A DNA stretch of 64,000 nt, from NCBI RefSeq assembly GCF_040581485.1, contig NC_090128.1:8432001-8496000 (forward strand). Reading direction: 5' to 3'. The notes under the pieces were generated by a model, which was not told the origin of the DNA, searched no databases, and saw only the letters and a list, made by a program, of their open reading frames with translations. The DNA is from Linepithema humile (lineage: Eukaryota > Arthropoda > Insecta > Hymenoptera > Formicidae). Positions 32,801 through 45,074 of the stretch are shown piece after piece (positions within the stretch are counted from its first letter, which is position 1; every line of letters begins with the position of its first letter). Made by a program: the position numbers and the translations under genes.

Positions 32801-35712
32801 AATCATATTAAGCTAGAGAATTTAAAACTAGAAACAGGTGGCATGTGTATGTGGAAACATATTTCACTGCAGCGAGCCACCATCCTTTCAGTTTCCGAAA
32901 AGTATAAACTACGAATCTCTCTACGAATATTTAACCTTTTTTGAGTCCACTTTTTCTCTTTAACTATGCAAATATGATACATTGTGCCATTTTTATCAAC
33001 CGATTTTTTAAGATTAAATTTTTCCAATTTTACACGATGAATAGCAGTACCCGATTTCTGTCAACAATAAATTCTTACACGTCCCTTCGAGACAATTTGT
33101 ATAAAAAAAAAAGAAGCAAATCCCGACGAGTAATAACGAGATATTTCGCAGTCGCGCTTATTTCGAACAAGTAAAAAGCTCGCTTGTTTTGTACGGAGTG
33201 AGAAAAGGGGCGAAAGAAGCGGTGGAGAAGAAAGGGTCGCCGACGAGAGACCGTGGGATGTCAGCGAGGAAAGAGTGGCAGCAGGGGGAGGGAAGAACAA
33301 GACGGCGCGAGATCTCCCTCGGCCGCGCCTTTTCCTCCCTCCCTCCTAGGGGAAATCACATGCTTCCCGGTTTTATGAGTGCGCTTCCCTCCGCACCCTT
33401 ACCACCGTCGTTGACCCGCGGGAGGCACTGTGCGTCTCGCCCGCCCTTCCCCGCGAAACTGCCAGAAGCGCGTTGCTTCCTTCTGCCCTTCACTCCTTCG
33501 CGTGGAGTTTTTCTCTTCTCGCCCGCCCTTCTTCTGGACGTCGTCCTGCGCGCCTCCCTCGGGAGCCGGCCGGTCGATCCTTTTGTCTTTCTTCTCGGGT
33601 TATGCCGGCGATATGCTCGGATGTTTGAGATCGCTCTCGAACATCTTTCCCCGGCGCTTCCCCGGCCGAATGCGTGACGGCCATAATGCGAATGCATTCT
33701 TCGTACTGTTAAAATCCGCTTGGGCACCATCACCTTTCGCGGGCTATTAACGCGATTTCACGCGTGACGATAAAAATCGACCGTAAAAATTTCAGCATTT
33801 AGATTCCCTCGCTTTAATCTAGCTTTTAGAACCGTTTTAACTCGGCCAGTTACATTAATTTTTTTATATTCATGAGGTATGCAATTAAATGCGTGTATTG
33901 CGATACATTAAACACTATTTATGGCGAAAGAATTGTAACGAGCTACTTGAGCTCATTAAAATTCTCTGCAGTGGAGAAATTAATTTAGTAGTGATATTAA
34001 TTAGCACATTATCGCTACATTACAACGTTTCCCACCGCCTGTCTGTTTTACGTTTCCGCGAATGCCGTTTGAGAAAGGCGATAAAAATAAAATGACGCGT
34101 GTCGGAAAGCGCGGAATGAGCGTCTATAGTGAGACGGCACTCCAAAATTACAACGGAAACACGTTCGCAACGCGTTAATTACCACTTTGGTCATCGGTCA
34201 GACTTGAGTCAGACGGAAATATCAATGGAATATCTCCGAGTCGCGTCAGTTTTATCATGGGCTTTGAGAGAATCCCCGAATATAAGAGGGATGCATTTTT
34301 TATCGTCGATAACTCGATTTTGAAGGACTAGACTGAAGGGCGGATTGAAATGCGCCGCCCCTCTCTTTGTCTCTTCCTGCTCCCGCATTTTATGTGACTG
34401 AGAAAGTTTTTTTATGGAATAATTTTATCACTTTTATATACGTACGGTGAAAAGCTTCGCCCGAATTTTTGCGTTATTCTAGAGGGGCAGTTCTCGCGCG
34501 TCAGTAGAGTTGGAGAAGAGAGCATCTGCCGAAATTTTATTTTATTGGGCTTTGAGGGTAACGCAAAACATATTTTCACAGTTTTATATGATTTAACTTT
34601 TCTCGGGAGAATATAGAGAAAATGTGTAAGCGAAGCAAACGAATTAAAGTTTGTTAATAATTTCAAATACAGTATATATTATGCGATTTTCTTGATTTAA
34701 AATTTTATTAATATAGATAAAATTAATTAAGAATTTATTAGTTATTTGCTTTCCTGAAATGCAACTCTATTAATTGGTAGTAAAAGTAGAATTTGACGAA
34801 AGTAGAAGTGATGCAATACATTATTACCATTACATTGTTTGAAACACCCTGTGTGATGTATCTTTTATAATAAAAACATTTCTGTGTTGCATCACCGCGT
34901 ACAATTGTTATCATTTATAACGAATATTTCTTCATCTGTCTTGTTCGGCTGTGTTGGAGGACGCAAACACGCATTTCCAGGATCTTGTCCGAACAGCTGG
35001 AGTCCCCTAAATCGCCAAAGTTAAGCGACGTCGTGCGCGCGTCACCGAAGACTAAGTCGTCGCAGCGAGTTAACTCGGGATAATTAAAGCGACTATTAAT
35101 CACGGCATGTGAACGCGCGGGCAATTAGCCTTTACATCGTCGGCATTCTCCCGGCATTCTTATCACGTAGTATCACGGACGACGCGGTGGGATGCACATC
35201 GCGAGAGCATTTTCCCGAGGCGTCGCGTCGCGAACAAGCGCGTAATTTACGCCGAAACTGAATTAGCGAACTACTATCGTGCAGACTGCGTGACAGTTAA
35301 TAGTTCCATAATCCATGTCTTCTACCAAGTTTATTCAGTGTCAGTCGGCATTAGTTGCCAATGGTTTGCACACCCTTTCTATATTGTACATACAAACTTA
35401 TTTATTCACATTTACATTTATCATACTTTCATTATTCGCCGTTAAATTTAATTCATTTCCTATGCAAATTGTGATTATATATATATCTTCCAGCGCTAAT
35501 TTTTACAACGTATAAAACAGACTCTTTAATGGAAAATTATTTAATCACGTAAACGAGTATTGATTTCATGTAACTCGTTAATTATTGGTAATATATGAAT
35601 TACCAGCAGTAACGAATATTGCTGAAACAAGAATGCATTTATAAAAAAAGGGATTAAGCGTCGATTTCTAACCCGACTGTTAATATCATCTATTAAGTTG
35701 GATTGTTGTGCT
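29849..35712. other. Mixed AT-rich and CpG-rich DNA, no supported gene
   Basis: CpG-rich islands at about 31190-31510, 32160-32650 (with a CG run near 32485-32498), 33180-33770 and 34960-35290. The rest is AT-rich. A donor-like GTAAGTTTC follows CAC on the minus strand at 31018-31026, but no matching acceptor convinces. A small hairpin AATCAAGA/TCTTGATT lies at 30624-30646. The 162-codon plus-strand frame at 33189-33677 looks compositional. Confidence 0.4.
34808..34895. repeat. Short inverted repeat, possible element fragment
   Basis: GTGATGCAATACA at 34808-34820 and TGTGTTGCATCAC at 34883-34895 pair at 12 of 13 positions. Between them lies TTTGAAACACCCTGTGTG, the kind of GAAACACCCTGT sequence often seen at insect transposon ends. 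That last link is from memory and is weak. Confidence 0.3.
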
Positions 35713-35907
35713 GTAAAAAAATTCGGTAAATTTACATATAAAATTCGACAAATTTGCAAATAAGATGTAAAAATTACATGATAAATAACAGAAATGTAGT
35801 GCAAATTTATGAAATTGTGCAAACTTACAATATTTATTAAGCATATTTTTGCTATTTATCATATAATCACTACATTCTACTTGTGTAAAGTTACCGAATT
35901 TTTTTAC
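35713..35907. mobile_element. MITE-like element with 24-bp terminal inverted repeats
   Basis: The ends at 35713-35736 and 35884-35907 are reverse complements at 23 of 24 positions (GTAAAAAAATTCGGTAA shared). The 147-bp interior is AT-rich, with weaker internal pairing and two adjacent copies of a 22-bp unit (35719-35762, 18 of 22 identical). It has no coding capacity. It fits a small non-autonomous DNA element, although target duplications are not clear. Confidence 0.5.
35719..35762 (+). repeat. Two tandem copies of a 22-bp unit
   Basis: AAATTCGGTAAATTTACATA, two more bases, then a second copy with four changes. It lies inside the element at 35713-35907. Confidence 0.5.
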
Positions 35908-36804
35908 AATACAGCAGAAACGTCTTATAATCTTTCGCGCGCTGTTTCCCGACAACCGACCGTATTCATGTTCAAAATAGCCGTGGAGAGAAAGCACGAG
36001 AGGGAAAGAGGTTGAGAACGATATAAGCCACGCAGGAGCTGCATACTTACATGTCTGCCTACTCCATCTCTAGCGAGGCGTAGGGATCGATGGCTGGAAA
36101 TCGATTGACTATCCGTATCCGCGAGATTCCGCCTCGACCCTTCCCACTCCTCCCCCCCTCCCCCTCTCCCCCAACCACTTTCTGAATTCTTCGGTCGCTC
36201 CGATGCACGTTAGCCGTTCGCCATCCCCACGCGCCCTCCAGCAACACCCACGCCCTCCGACATCCTGGCGCTATTAACACCCTCTCTTCCGACAGTCCAT
36301 TGCAGCTTCCTGCATACGCTCGCCGAGAAAAATCCGCTCGGAAGCGTTTCCGATTATGTCTATCTCGTAAAATCGTGCGCCGTCTCTTTAAAGTTTACAC
36401 GCGCGATAAAACGAATCGGAAGTCCTTATTTTCTCGAAAACATCACGACCGTTCAATAATGTTAGAATATCGATCGCCAGTAATGCGGTTTGTGTCAAAG
36501 AATCGATCGAAAAAGTTTATTTTTTAAATGAAAAAAAAATAAAGAGTGAATTTATTGTCCTTTCACGTTTATTCCGCGTCAATATTCTATCTCAACGCGC
36601 AATTTTTTTCCCTTCAACATTTACGCACAATAGTAACGAATCTCCTATTTCTAGATACGATACGCCAATTGTAACGCAAACGCGAGCGTAACCGAGCGCT
36701 CGTGTGCCGAAAATAAATTTGCGAAGAGCGATAAAAAAATCGCGATACTCGCGCGGGGCGTTTCACACGAGTCCATTAGGGAATTTTAATTGAAGGGCCG
36801 TCCC
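35908..36804. other. No supported gene; C-rich block and donor-like site
   Basis: Minus-strand GACAT followed by GTAAGTATG (boundary at 36050/36051) is a strong donor, but the upstream acceptor is weak. A C-rich stretch at about 36130-36175 (G-rich on the minus strand) could form a G-quadruplex. Confidence 0.35.
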
Positions 36805-37107
36805 TTATTTTCCCTCTCTTTTTCTCTCTTTTGTCTCTGCTTCTCTCTTGATTTCGACCGTTCGAAATTCCGCGTAACGCGTGGTTATATCGCTCCGCCG
36901 GGCGCATTTAAATCGCATTTTCGTCAATGCATTCGCGCCCGTTGCGTTTTTGTAATTAAAGTAACCGGCGCGAACAAAGGCAGAAGGGAATAAGCTTGCT
37001 CTCTCACCCTCAAAATTTGCAGGGATCCTATTCTGTGTAAATTCGATTACAGCGGTAATTAGATATCGCGCATCGCATTGCGAACCTTGTTCATTAATCA
37101 TCCGCAT
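36805..37107 (-). CDS. Unrecognised 100-residue open frame
   Basis: An ATG-to-TAA frame on the minus strand. The peptide begins MRMINEQGSQCDARYLITAV and ends with a highly charged tail (EIKREAETKERKREGK). The middle has SAFVRAGYFNYKNATGANAL. A possible splice pair (TTTACACAG ... TTGAGG then GTGAGAG) would cut a 25-nt exon out of the same frame. The charged tail comes from a GA-rich stretch and could be compositional. No family recognised. Confidence 0.18.
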   Translation of the reverse strand: MRMINEQGSQCDARYLITAVIEFTQNRIPANFEGERASLFPSAFVRAGYFNYKNATGANALTKMRFKCARRSDITTRYAEFRTVEIKREAETKERKREGK

Positions 37108-37882
37108 ACGGAAAATGTGCAAGATTCAATGGCAGAATTGCGTTTCGTAACGCATTTGAGACTAATGTTCCATTTGTGACAGTTTTATTTAATATTGCTG
37201 CTAAGTGATTTATAACGCAACATATAAAAATCAACTAAACAAATTTAAAAATTTTCAAACATCACATATGCGTCCCGAAGAAATTTAATGTTGAATTAAT
37301 AATATTTTTAGAACATTATACATAATTTACATTATCGCGCAATGTGTTTTGTCGTAAACATGATCGCGAAAGCTTCGCTTATTTGCGCCGCGCATTATCA
37401 TTTATTCGTGTATTAAGAAAAAACTTTAATGAATAAATTCGCAATAATATTTTGGCCCCACATATTCATGTTATGCAAAACACTCGTCCGTCCGGCCGAG
37501 GAAACCATGAATAATAATGCGGTAACAAATGCTGGTTGTAACAACATCTGCCCCTCTGTAGAAACAATACGAGTTATAACGCGCTAATGCATATATTACG
37601 AGATTACGAGGAATACCACAAAAGTCAAAAGTGTCCTTAACGTTATATAATGTATGTAGCGTGCAGCGATTTCAATGGAAATCGAGAAATGCTCTCTTTA
37701 TACAAAGTGTATAGAAAAAAAATGCTCGACTATTTTGTGAAAATTTAGAGAGACGGAAAGAAGATGAAATAATCATGCGACAATGCAAAATAATTGTATA
37801 AATTAAATTATTAAAGTAAGAAAATAAAGTGTGATGTAAAGCATATATTTCTGTATTTTTCTTCTTTCTTATATTATTCCAG
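37108..37882. other. AT-rich DNA, no supported gene
   Basis: Low-complexity AT-rich sequence. I see nothing in it beyond the pyrimidine tract that leads into the next frame. Confidence 0.45.
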
Positions 37883-38198
37883 CGATTCCAATATGATAGA
37901 GATAAACTTTCTAAACACCCTACATAGATATGTACGCGACTTCGCAGCCTGGCTGAAAATATTTTCCCAGCGCTTTACATCGGAGATACTTGCTGAGCGA
38001 TATTTTTCGAAGCGCTGCGACTTTTGCGAGAGTCTTTTCAGTACGTACACACATAAAGTGTTCAATCACTCCCGACTCTTCATCCCTGCACTCCTGCGTG
38101 TGTGTCGCTCGCGTGAAAGCGTTACGCACACACCGAGCTCCGCGACCGAAGCAATTTACAAAATCTCATCCGGTTTATCGAATCGCGCGCGCCTGTAG
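37883..38198 (+). CDS. Acceptor-bounded open frame, about 105 codons
   Basis: A strong acceptor on the plus strand (TTCTTTCTTATATTATTCCAG) is followed by a frame open to TAG at 38196-38198. The ATG is at 37893, four codons in. The peptide begins MIEINFLNTLHRYVRDFAAW and contains FSKRCDFCESLF, a C-x2-C, then an Arg/Ser-rich tail. There is no convincing donor, so it would be a terminal exon. A minus-strand frame over 37874-38065 is open too. It lies at the start of a GC-richer block. Unrecognised. Confidence 0.25.
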
Positions 38199-39915
38199 CG
38201 TTACAGATATGTGCCGGCAAGAACGCGCGACCTGGATATTACATGCATACCGATAACGAGTTTGCATCGAACTTATGTAGACCGTTTTGCGATGAAAAAG
38301 CCAGGTCAGATCGCGAGTTATACGGCGTCGTCGCTCCATCCACGCGCCTCGAGGAATTTATCGCGATCTTCGAGAAAATGCAGAATGTGTACCGAGGCTC
38401 GATAAAAATGGTGCATTAGCTCCGCGATGAGTTTACAATGAGTTCACAATGAGTTTACGATGAACTTGTCGGAGCTACGGAAAGAGGAAAGCTGCGCGAC
38501 GCGTCAAAGTCTGCGAGTTGAATTACAACAACTAGGACAACCCGGGCTGTTGCACCCAATCATTACCGCTGCAAAAAAAACAATACCGATCCATCGCGCT
38601 TTTTATACTTTATGTAACTGCGTGTAACGCGCGTATGCATCTAAAGGGCGGCCCGAAAATAAAAGCCGATCCCCCCCTCCCCCTCTCGTGCGGGGATGTT
38701 GCGTAAACGAAACTTTCACGGGTTCGTCACGTTCTGTCTTTCCGGATATCTCTGTGACGAGACGTGACAAGGCCGGACGAAGAGTTATGTCATATTGGTT
38801 TTTGGCTTTCGCTCGATAACGCGGATCTGCACACACCCACACGTACACACTATCCAGGATAACACACACGCTAGATACACGCACACTGTTCTCCGCATAT
38901 TTTTTCGACGCTGATCGTCAATGCTCTAGCGTAAACCGGTATTGGTAACGTCACGTGTATCCAGCAGATTTTCTGAAATTTCCGCCGCTCACGATCAATA
39001 TCTTCTCTTGATAAAATGGTTTTTTTTTTTTAATAATATATCTAAACTATTTATCTAATCTGTCTAAACTTTTATTCCATACATTTTGATTTTTTTAACG
39101 ATATATTTCGTGCACTAAAATTAATCAATGTTCAACTAATTTTTCGTCTCTCGCTAGACACAGAAATCGGAAAAAAAAAACCCAAGCTACGCGTTTATCC
39201 TGTGATCGCGCAAACTCCCCAAGTTTCGACTAACGACAAAAGTGCAGGACCGGTGAATTGTTTCACCCCGCGCGGAAATTTATCGTCTACGATTTTACAT
39301 TCATCGCGCGAGCAGTTTCCAATCTCGCCACCGTCGACAAATGGAATTACGATGGTGCAGGGGGTAGAATTCGGAATAAAACCCTGGAAAGTCTTCGCAA
39401 TCTTTTCTTCGGAAAGATCCGGTCGTTAGGTTTCGACAGGAGGGAAGGATCTACGTAGGGTCGGGTCCTAGAAGGTTGCCCGAGTGACCATTCAGACTTA
39501 ATGATCTAATATCGCGCATGCTATTTGATGCTAAATTGTAGGGACCATTCTTGGAAATAGAATTGAGTGGAGTTCGACAAGTACATTCACTTAGCAATCG
39601 ACATGATCGCCATTTGGGTTTGATTAATCCTTAAAAGATATTGAAATTTCAGTGGAGTTAGCAGAATTAAAAAACGTATGTCACATACAAATTTTCCGGA
39701 GTATAAAAGAAAACGTGTTAATTAATATCAAAAATGGTCATTTTGCAAAAATGTTTGCAGTAATTTTGATCCCATTCTTTCTCAAAGTAAAGTAGTTCGG
39801 TAATGTATACCCAAGAGCGCATGTAATCCGCTTGCGCTCGGATTCAAGTAAGAACATTCATATGATTTCCATGAAATCTGACAGGGAAGACTTAAGATCA
39901 CAGGTCAGGAGGAAA
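38199..39915. other. No supported gene
   Basis: CpG-rich to about 39000 with a C-rich run near 38671-38687, then mixed sequence with T9-T10 and A10 runs. Open frames are short and unsupported. Confidence 0.4.
38427..38459 (+). repeat. Three tandem copies of an 11-bp unit
   Basis: ATGAGTTTACA, ATGAGTTCACA and ATGAGTTTACG in a row, with a decayed fourth copy after them. Confidence 0.7.
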
Positions 39916-39959
39916 ATGAACGCAGCCTCCCTGCCGCTCCGCCTGATAACGTTCGCGGG
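39916..39959 (+). CDS. Candidate first coding exon
   Basis: An ATG in good context (GGAAAATG) starts a short frame reading MNAASLPLRLITFA. It ends in GCGGG followed by GTGAGTCAC, a strong donor, with two bases left over. The peptide looks like the beginning of a signal peptide. A weak acceptor (ATCACAG at 39897-39903) would also allow an internal exon in the same frame. There is no evident downstream partner exon on this strand, so this rests on the donor and the start context alone. Confidence 0.2.
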
Positions 39960-40693
39960 GTGAGTCACGAACGATGAGAGAGAGGACAGCGTGCTTCGAA
40001 TCGCTTATGATATTGTCCCTGCCCCTTAGAAGTCCTCCTCCCCCCCCCTTCCCACCCCCCGAGTTCCCATTCCATCCGCCGCATCGCGCCAGCCTCTTTT
40101 CTCTCTCGGATTTCTACAGCTCAATAGGATTATCCCGTAAACCGTGCTGCCTTTTTTCTCTTATCGAATAATCAATGCCGCCCGCAGGCGGGGAACGTCT
40201 TCACCTGACTGGCATCTTTGAGCGGCAGCGATGCTCGGCGATGCTTCGTGATTTAAGTAGAAAAATCTTTAGGGAAGAGAACGGAGTGTGCAATCAGACA
40301 TTCCTCCGTTAGCGCGGTCGTTACGCAATGCGCAATACGAGGGGAGAAAGCCGAGACGATTATTGACACCCGTTATATTTCTTGTCACGATACTGCATAA
40401 AATTAAGCGGTATTTGTATTTTACATCGGAACGCCTGATTTTCAATTTGTCGCAAAAATCAAAACGACGTTTTTCATTATTTTCAACATAAAAGTCAATA
40501 AAATCTCAGAATTAATATTGTAATTGCAAACAGCAAACTAATTAAAAGGAGACGAATAATGCATATTTGATACGCGTAAAATTTTTATCACGTATAATTT
40601 TGCCCATCCGCTGCGAGGGAGATCGCTAGATTTACAAATCGTGTTTACGGGAGAACTTCTTTGGCACCCTCGACGCAAGCCGAGTGAAAAAGA

Positions 40694-40711
40694 AAGACAC
40701 ACACACACACA
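40694..40711 (+). repeat. (AC)n microsatellite
   Basis: About eight AC units. Confidence 0.85.
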
Positions 40712-40900
40712 GAACGTAGTGGAATTATTTACAAAGATTGCTCCGGGTGTCGAATCGAAAATCGCTCGTGCCTGCTTTGTTTCACTCGTGCTCGTAATCG
40801 ATGCATGCTTCTCGTCGTTTCCGCAAGAAGCACGAGGTCACCGACGCGAGGGGTAGAAAGAGGAGGGAGTGGATCTTAGGCAAAGGGCGCGTTCACTTAC

Positions 40901-40967
40901 CGCTCCCTTCAACTTTCGGTCCTTCCCCCGCGTCCCTCGAACGACAACGTACATAACTCAAGCGTGC
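40901..40967 (-). CDS. Candidate internal exon, 67 nt
   Basis: On the minus strand GTAAAACTTTCAG is followed by 67 nt ending GGGAGCG, directly before GTAAGTGA. The donor is near consensus and the acceptor is acceptable. Only one frame is open: ARLSYVRCRSRDAGEGPKVE then GS, starting in phase 0 and leaving one base. It lies inside the span between the minus-strand exons at 57655 and 2322 and could be an alternative exon. It can be chained after the phase-0 reading of 57655-57703 (KIATYCGPSTEDEHRS). No family recognised, and GC-rich chance splice pairs are possible. Confidence 0.33.
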
Positions 40968-43900
40968 CTGAAAGTTTTACGATAGCTCGGCCCACGAGGA
41001 TGAGGAACGCGATCTATAGAGGACGGAGGGGGAATCAGGAGGGACGGAACACAGAGAAATGCAGGGTGGGCCGACAGTAGGCACGAGGAATTATTTATAA
41101 AGTCTTCTTCCAGACGAATTTCAGATCGCACGGAATCTCACGTCACGATACGCGCTGCAAATGCAAAGTTATGTCTTCTCGTTCGCCCGTCCCATTGCGA
41201 ATTTCATGTACTCGCGAAAAAAGAATTCATGATGATCGTGCCGAATGGAGAGACAGCGAATCTTCGAAAGATCGTTAGAAATATTCGAGGAAATTGGGAT
41301 GCCGAAAGAGAAAGAAGAGAGCGACGGTGCGACAACGTGCATGCGTTGCGCCACGATAGTTTTGCGCAAATAGAAGAGCGTGATTAATGTTCATTACGTA
41401 ACCATGAATAATATTGTATCTGGCAATGGTTATTTGGCGCGTCAATGATATGACCGTCGTGCGAGGTCAATGATCGAATAACTGAACTTGTATGTTAATC
41501 ATTACGAGATAGCTGGCGGGGGCTTAATTATTTTAATGGCAGTAATAATGACAAGCTACATAATATTACATTAATTATTGCATCGTTATAAAATTTATCA
41601 ATATATTTGTGCGCCGAGCACGAAGAGAATAATAGTTAGCAATTTATCTAGATTCATTTATTATCATGAAAAAGAGGCACGCGGAGAGAGGGACTTAAAC
41701 AGGAAAGTTAAACAAACTTACGAACTGGCTAATTAATAATCAATGAAAGACCAATTAACCGCCTCTCGAAAATTCCCACGTAATTTCACTGTCCATTATT
41801 ATTGGTCACATTAATTCATTATCGGCGAAACTAGTTATGCAACCACAAATGAGCTCACACGCGGCAAACTCGCACGGGCGAAACCATGAATAATCAACGA
41901 AAAACCATCTAGGTCTCTTTTTCAATTTCACGCGCTATAATTCCGCTATCGGATCCTCGAGCCGCTTTTAGAATCGCTTTCGAGGCGATACCACCCCACC
42001 CGGAAGCGGCCGTAAGAAGCCGGCAATGCGAGCCGCACGAAAAGTTGCATGACGCGCGCGCTCCCGCGCGAGGGCTCCTTTTAATTCTATCGCGTTTCCC
42101 CGGGCGCATCACGCCGGAAGTTATTTTGTATGCGCCGCGTGAGGAATTACCATGCAAAGCAGCCCCCTTTGAGGAGGCTGTTTAGACCAGCCCGCAATTT
42201 TTCTCCCATTTTCCCGGCCGCTTTTGTGAAAGCCGACGTGAAGGTATATGACGCCAGCCAATTTCCTCGACACGAGCCCACCCCTCTCACAGCTCGTTTT
42301 TCACCCTCGCCGATAGCTGGTTGCCCAAGGTGGACGGGTAACAGCACCTGTCGTGCCGCATGATCGCCTTCGGCCACGTTCGCGTATGTAGTATTCACGT
42401 ATGCACCGGGCCGCGTACCGAGCGCGTTACGAGGAGGATCGGGCGAACGACATTCGTGCCTCCATCGCTGGATAATCGGACAAGCGGCGAAGAGATGACT
42501 AGTGTAGGCAGCGCGAGGTGAGTTCCCGGCTCCGCATGTGCGGCACGTACCGGTTTGATATCCGCAATATGGAGGACCGCCACACGTACACCTCGCCTTC
42601 CTCGCCAGCTCGCGAACTATATATACGTGGTAAACGATAACATTGCGCGCTGCAACTCGGAGGTTCCGTACAAGCATCACGTGATATCGCGAAAGTTGAT
42701 AATTTCGTAAAATTGGTGAAAACATATTCCTTTCGTTATACGTTCATCACATTTTACAATATTTTTCCACCATTTTTTCGTCAACAATATTGTATCAGAA
42801 ATTTACCATAAAACTTCATCAAAAAATTACAAAATTAATTTAAAAAAACTAATTCAAACGATAACTTTCAAATATAATAATATAATAATAGTCAAAATTT
42901 ACCTTGTTTTTTCTTTGAAATTTCACAAAATAGATCGAAAAAAAATATCGGGTTTGATATACCGTGTGCATTTTCAATAAATGAACAGGTTAATGTTGTA
43001 AGAGAAGTGTCGAGTATTAAATCACCTGTTCGAATGAACCTCAATACCCGAAACCGTAATTTAATGAAAATTGCGGGTACGGAGAATGCACTTCCGTCGA
43101 TTATGTAATGTGTCGGCATTAACAAAGCATTACGTTTCGCCTGTTGCACGAGACATCAATGTAACAAGGCGCACGTGCCTCCGCGGAGCTGGCGAACGTC
43201 GCGACAGGTGTGTGTACGGTTCGAGTTTCAAATTCGAAAATTACAATCGGGGGCGTGCAGGCGATGCTCGCGATCACCCGCGAGCTATTCGAGCATGCAA
43301 CCGATCGAACACCGATTCCGCTAACTGTGCTCGACTCGGAGGCAACTGTATATCGGGCGTTCCGCTTATACCGAAGTTTCGGAATGCATAGTTACAGCAA
43401 ACAAAGAGGGGAGGATGTGTGATTTTGCGTAATCAAGACTAAGAGGCGTTACATTATGAGGTATTTTCGAATATTGTGGTATTTGAATATTGCAAATATC
43501 GACGAAAATTTAATGCAAAAATAAAAATAATGAAATAAGCAGAGTTACACTACAAAAGGCTTCAAATATTTGTAACGACTCTTAATCCTGTCGTAATATT
43601 AGCTGAGTGATTTATGATACTCGGCTACTATTACAGTTAAGCTACCGCAAATGTAAACATTTTATGCCCTTTGCGGCGCAATCGTCCGTGCTTATTTCAT
43701 TGTTCTTACTATTATTTTTGCATATTACAACTACGAAATTGCAACCAAGCGAAATTTCCTTCCAGCTTATTATAAAGAATCCTAATTACCGTTATATCTT
43801 GTACATAAAATGATTAGTGTGCATCTGTGGAACCCATTAAATTTATATAATTTAAGCCACGGCAGATACGTGACACGCGATTGATCGGAGCCTCTCTCTC

Positions 43901-44804
43901 AGAGTTGAGCTTCGCCAATTACGATAAAATTAGATTCAATTTTTACCGATCAATCGGAAGGGAAGGCAGCGGAATTGCAGCTTTCATTAAGATTGAGATC
44001 CGTGTGTGAGTATGTGCGGCGTAGTATTTTATTCAATATTCCATTTGTGTGGGCGGCGCTTTGACTTTGAAACGCTGCGAAAGCCGACCGCAGCCGACGA
44101 TCGATACCGGTGTTCTGAAAGGGAAGCATGATCAAAGCATCGTAAACGCTTGTAAGCGCGCATCAGAAATCACGCCTTCACGTAATGTCAACCGTCGAAT
44201 GTGCCATTTCGCCGCCCGGCTACCGCCGGGCATCTCGCGACGAGCAGGGAGCGCCGTATCAACATTAAACCGAATGAAAGCGCGTGCAACGCGACGCGAC
44301 GCGAGCCGCAACGACTTTACACCCGCAACGTAATTTCGTATAATCGATCGTCATCGTTATTTGAGCAAATGTGGCCGGTATTAAGTACGATTACGACAAT
44401 TGGAGCACATTGAAGCACGTAATTACGTAGAATTTCGGCAATGCAACGTAATATAATGGTCGTTTCGCATTCATCGTTGCTGCAAACTCAAATTTAGGTC
44501 CGCGGATTTTGCCGCTAGTAAATAAGCGCGTTCTATCAACTGTATTAAATCATCAAATTGTCGCGTTAAAAGGCGGGAACGCGATGTTTTAATATCGCTT
44601 TGAAAACTTGGTTCTTTTCGGTCAACGATACAATTTACATTTCAGTTACGTGTGTGATTTTTGCGACCGACGCGCACACATTCGCGTTTGAAATGTTGAA
44701 GCAAAGACCGCGCGCTTAGTCTCGCGGCGATCTCGCGTCATAATGAAGCATTGTGGAACGCAATTATATTTCTCATTTCCATCGGCGGGGATCCCCTTCA
44801 ATAA
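40968..44804. other. No supported gene
   Basis: CpG-rich at about 40900-41370, 41900-42680 and 43070-43440, otherwise AT-rich. The 192-codon minus-strand frame at 42147-42725 is Arg/Thr/Ala-rich and typical of chance in such islands. I see no repeats of note. Confidence 0.4.
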
Positions 44805-45074
44805 ATACGCAAACAGCCAATAACAGCTTTATCGGGAGAATTCAGAGCCGGCGGCGGCGGCAGCGGCGGCGGCGGCAGCGGCGGCAGCGGCGGCGGAGGC
44901 GGCAGCGGTAACGCGGGTGAGTCGACAGCAGGTAGCGCCGTAATGGAACTTCGTAAAACCGATTCGGAGGATCTCCCCCGGGCGAATTGCACCGATGCGT
45001 CCGACCGCAGCTTCTGCTCGTCTCGTCGACCGACCATCGGCACATCGCCATTGCATCTTACGGTTGCATTTTAA
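44805..45074 (+). CDS. Gly/Ser-repeat open frame, possible exon
   Basis: The frame is open for 89 codons between in-frame stops. Residues 16-34 are a Gly/Ser run encoded by GGC and AGC codons. The following segment ([20 protein letters not shown], then [16 protein letters not shown]) is polar and protein-like. Trinucleotide GGC/AGC repeats of this kind are often coding in insects (general knowledge). A donor, GCGG followed by GTGAGTC, lies just past the repeat at 44916/44917. The acceptor side is poor. On the minus strand the same repeat reads as polyalanine or as Pro/Leu runs in open frames too, so strand and frame are undecided. Confidence 0.25.
   Translation: MRKQPITALSGEFRAGGGGSGGGGSGGSGGGGGSGNAGESTAGSAVMELRKTDSEDLPRANCTDASDRSFCSSRRPTIGTSPLHLTVAF
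44847..44908 (+). repeat. (GGC/AGC)n trinucleotide repeat, about 62 bp
   Basis: An imperfect GGC repeat with AGC and one GGA interruption. Confidence 0.9.

Noticed and set aside
33189..33677. 162-codon plus-strand open frame
   Set aside because: Lies in a GC-rich stretch where both strands are open. Pro/Ser/Arg-rich without coding character.
42147..42725. 192-codon minus-strand open frame
   Set aside because: Arg/Thr/Ala-rich translation in a CpG-rich island, no splice signals supporting it, and frames open on other strands too. Frames of this length are expected by chance here.
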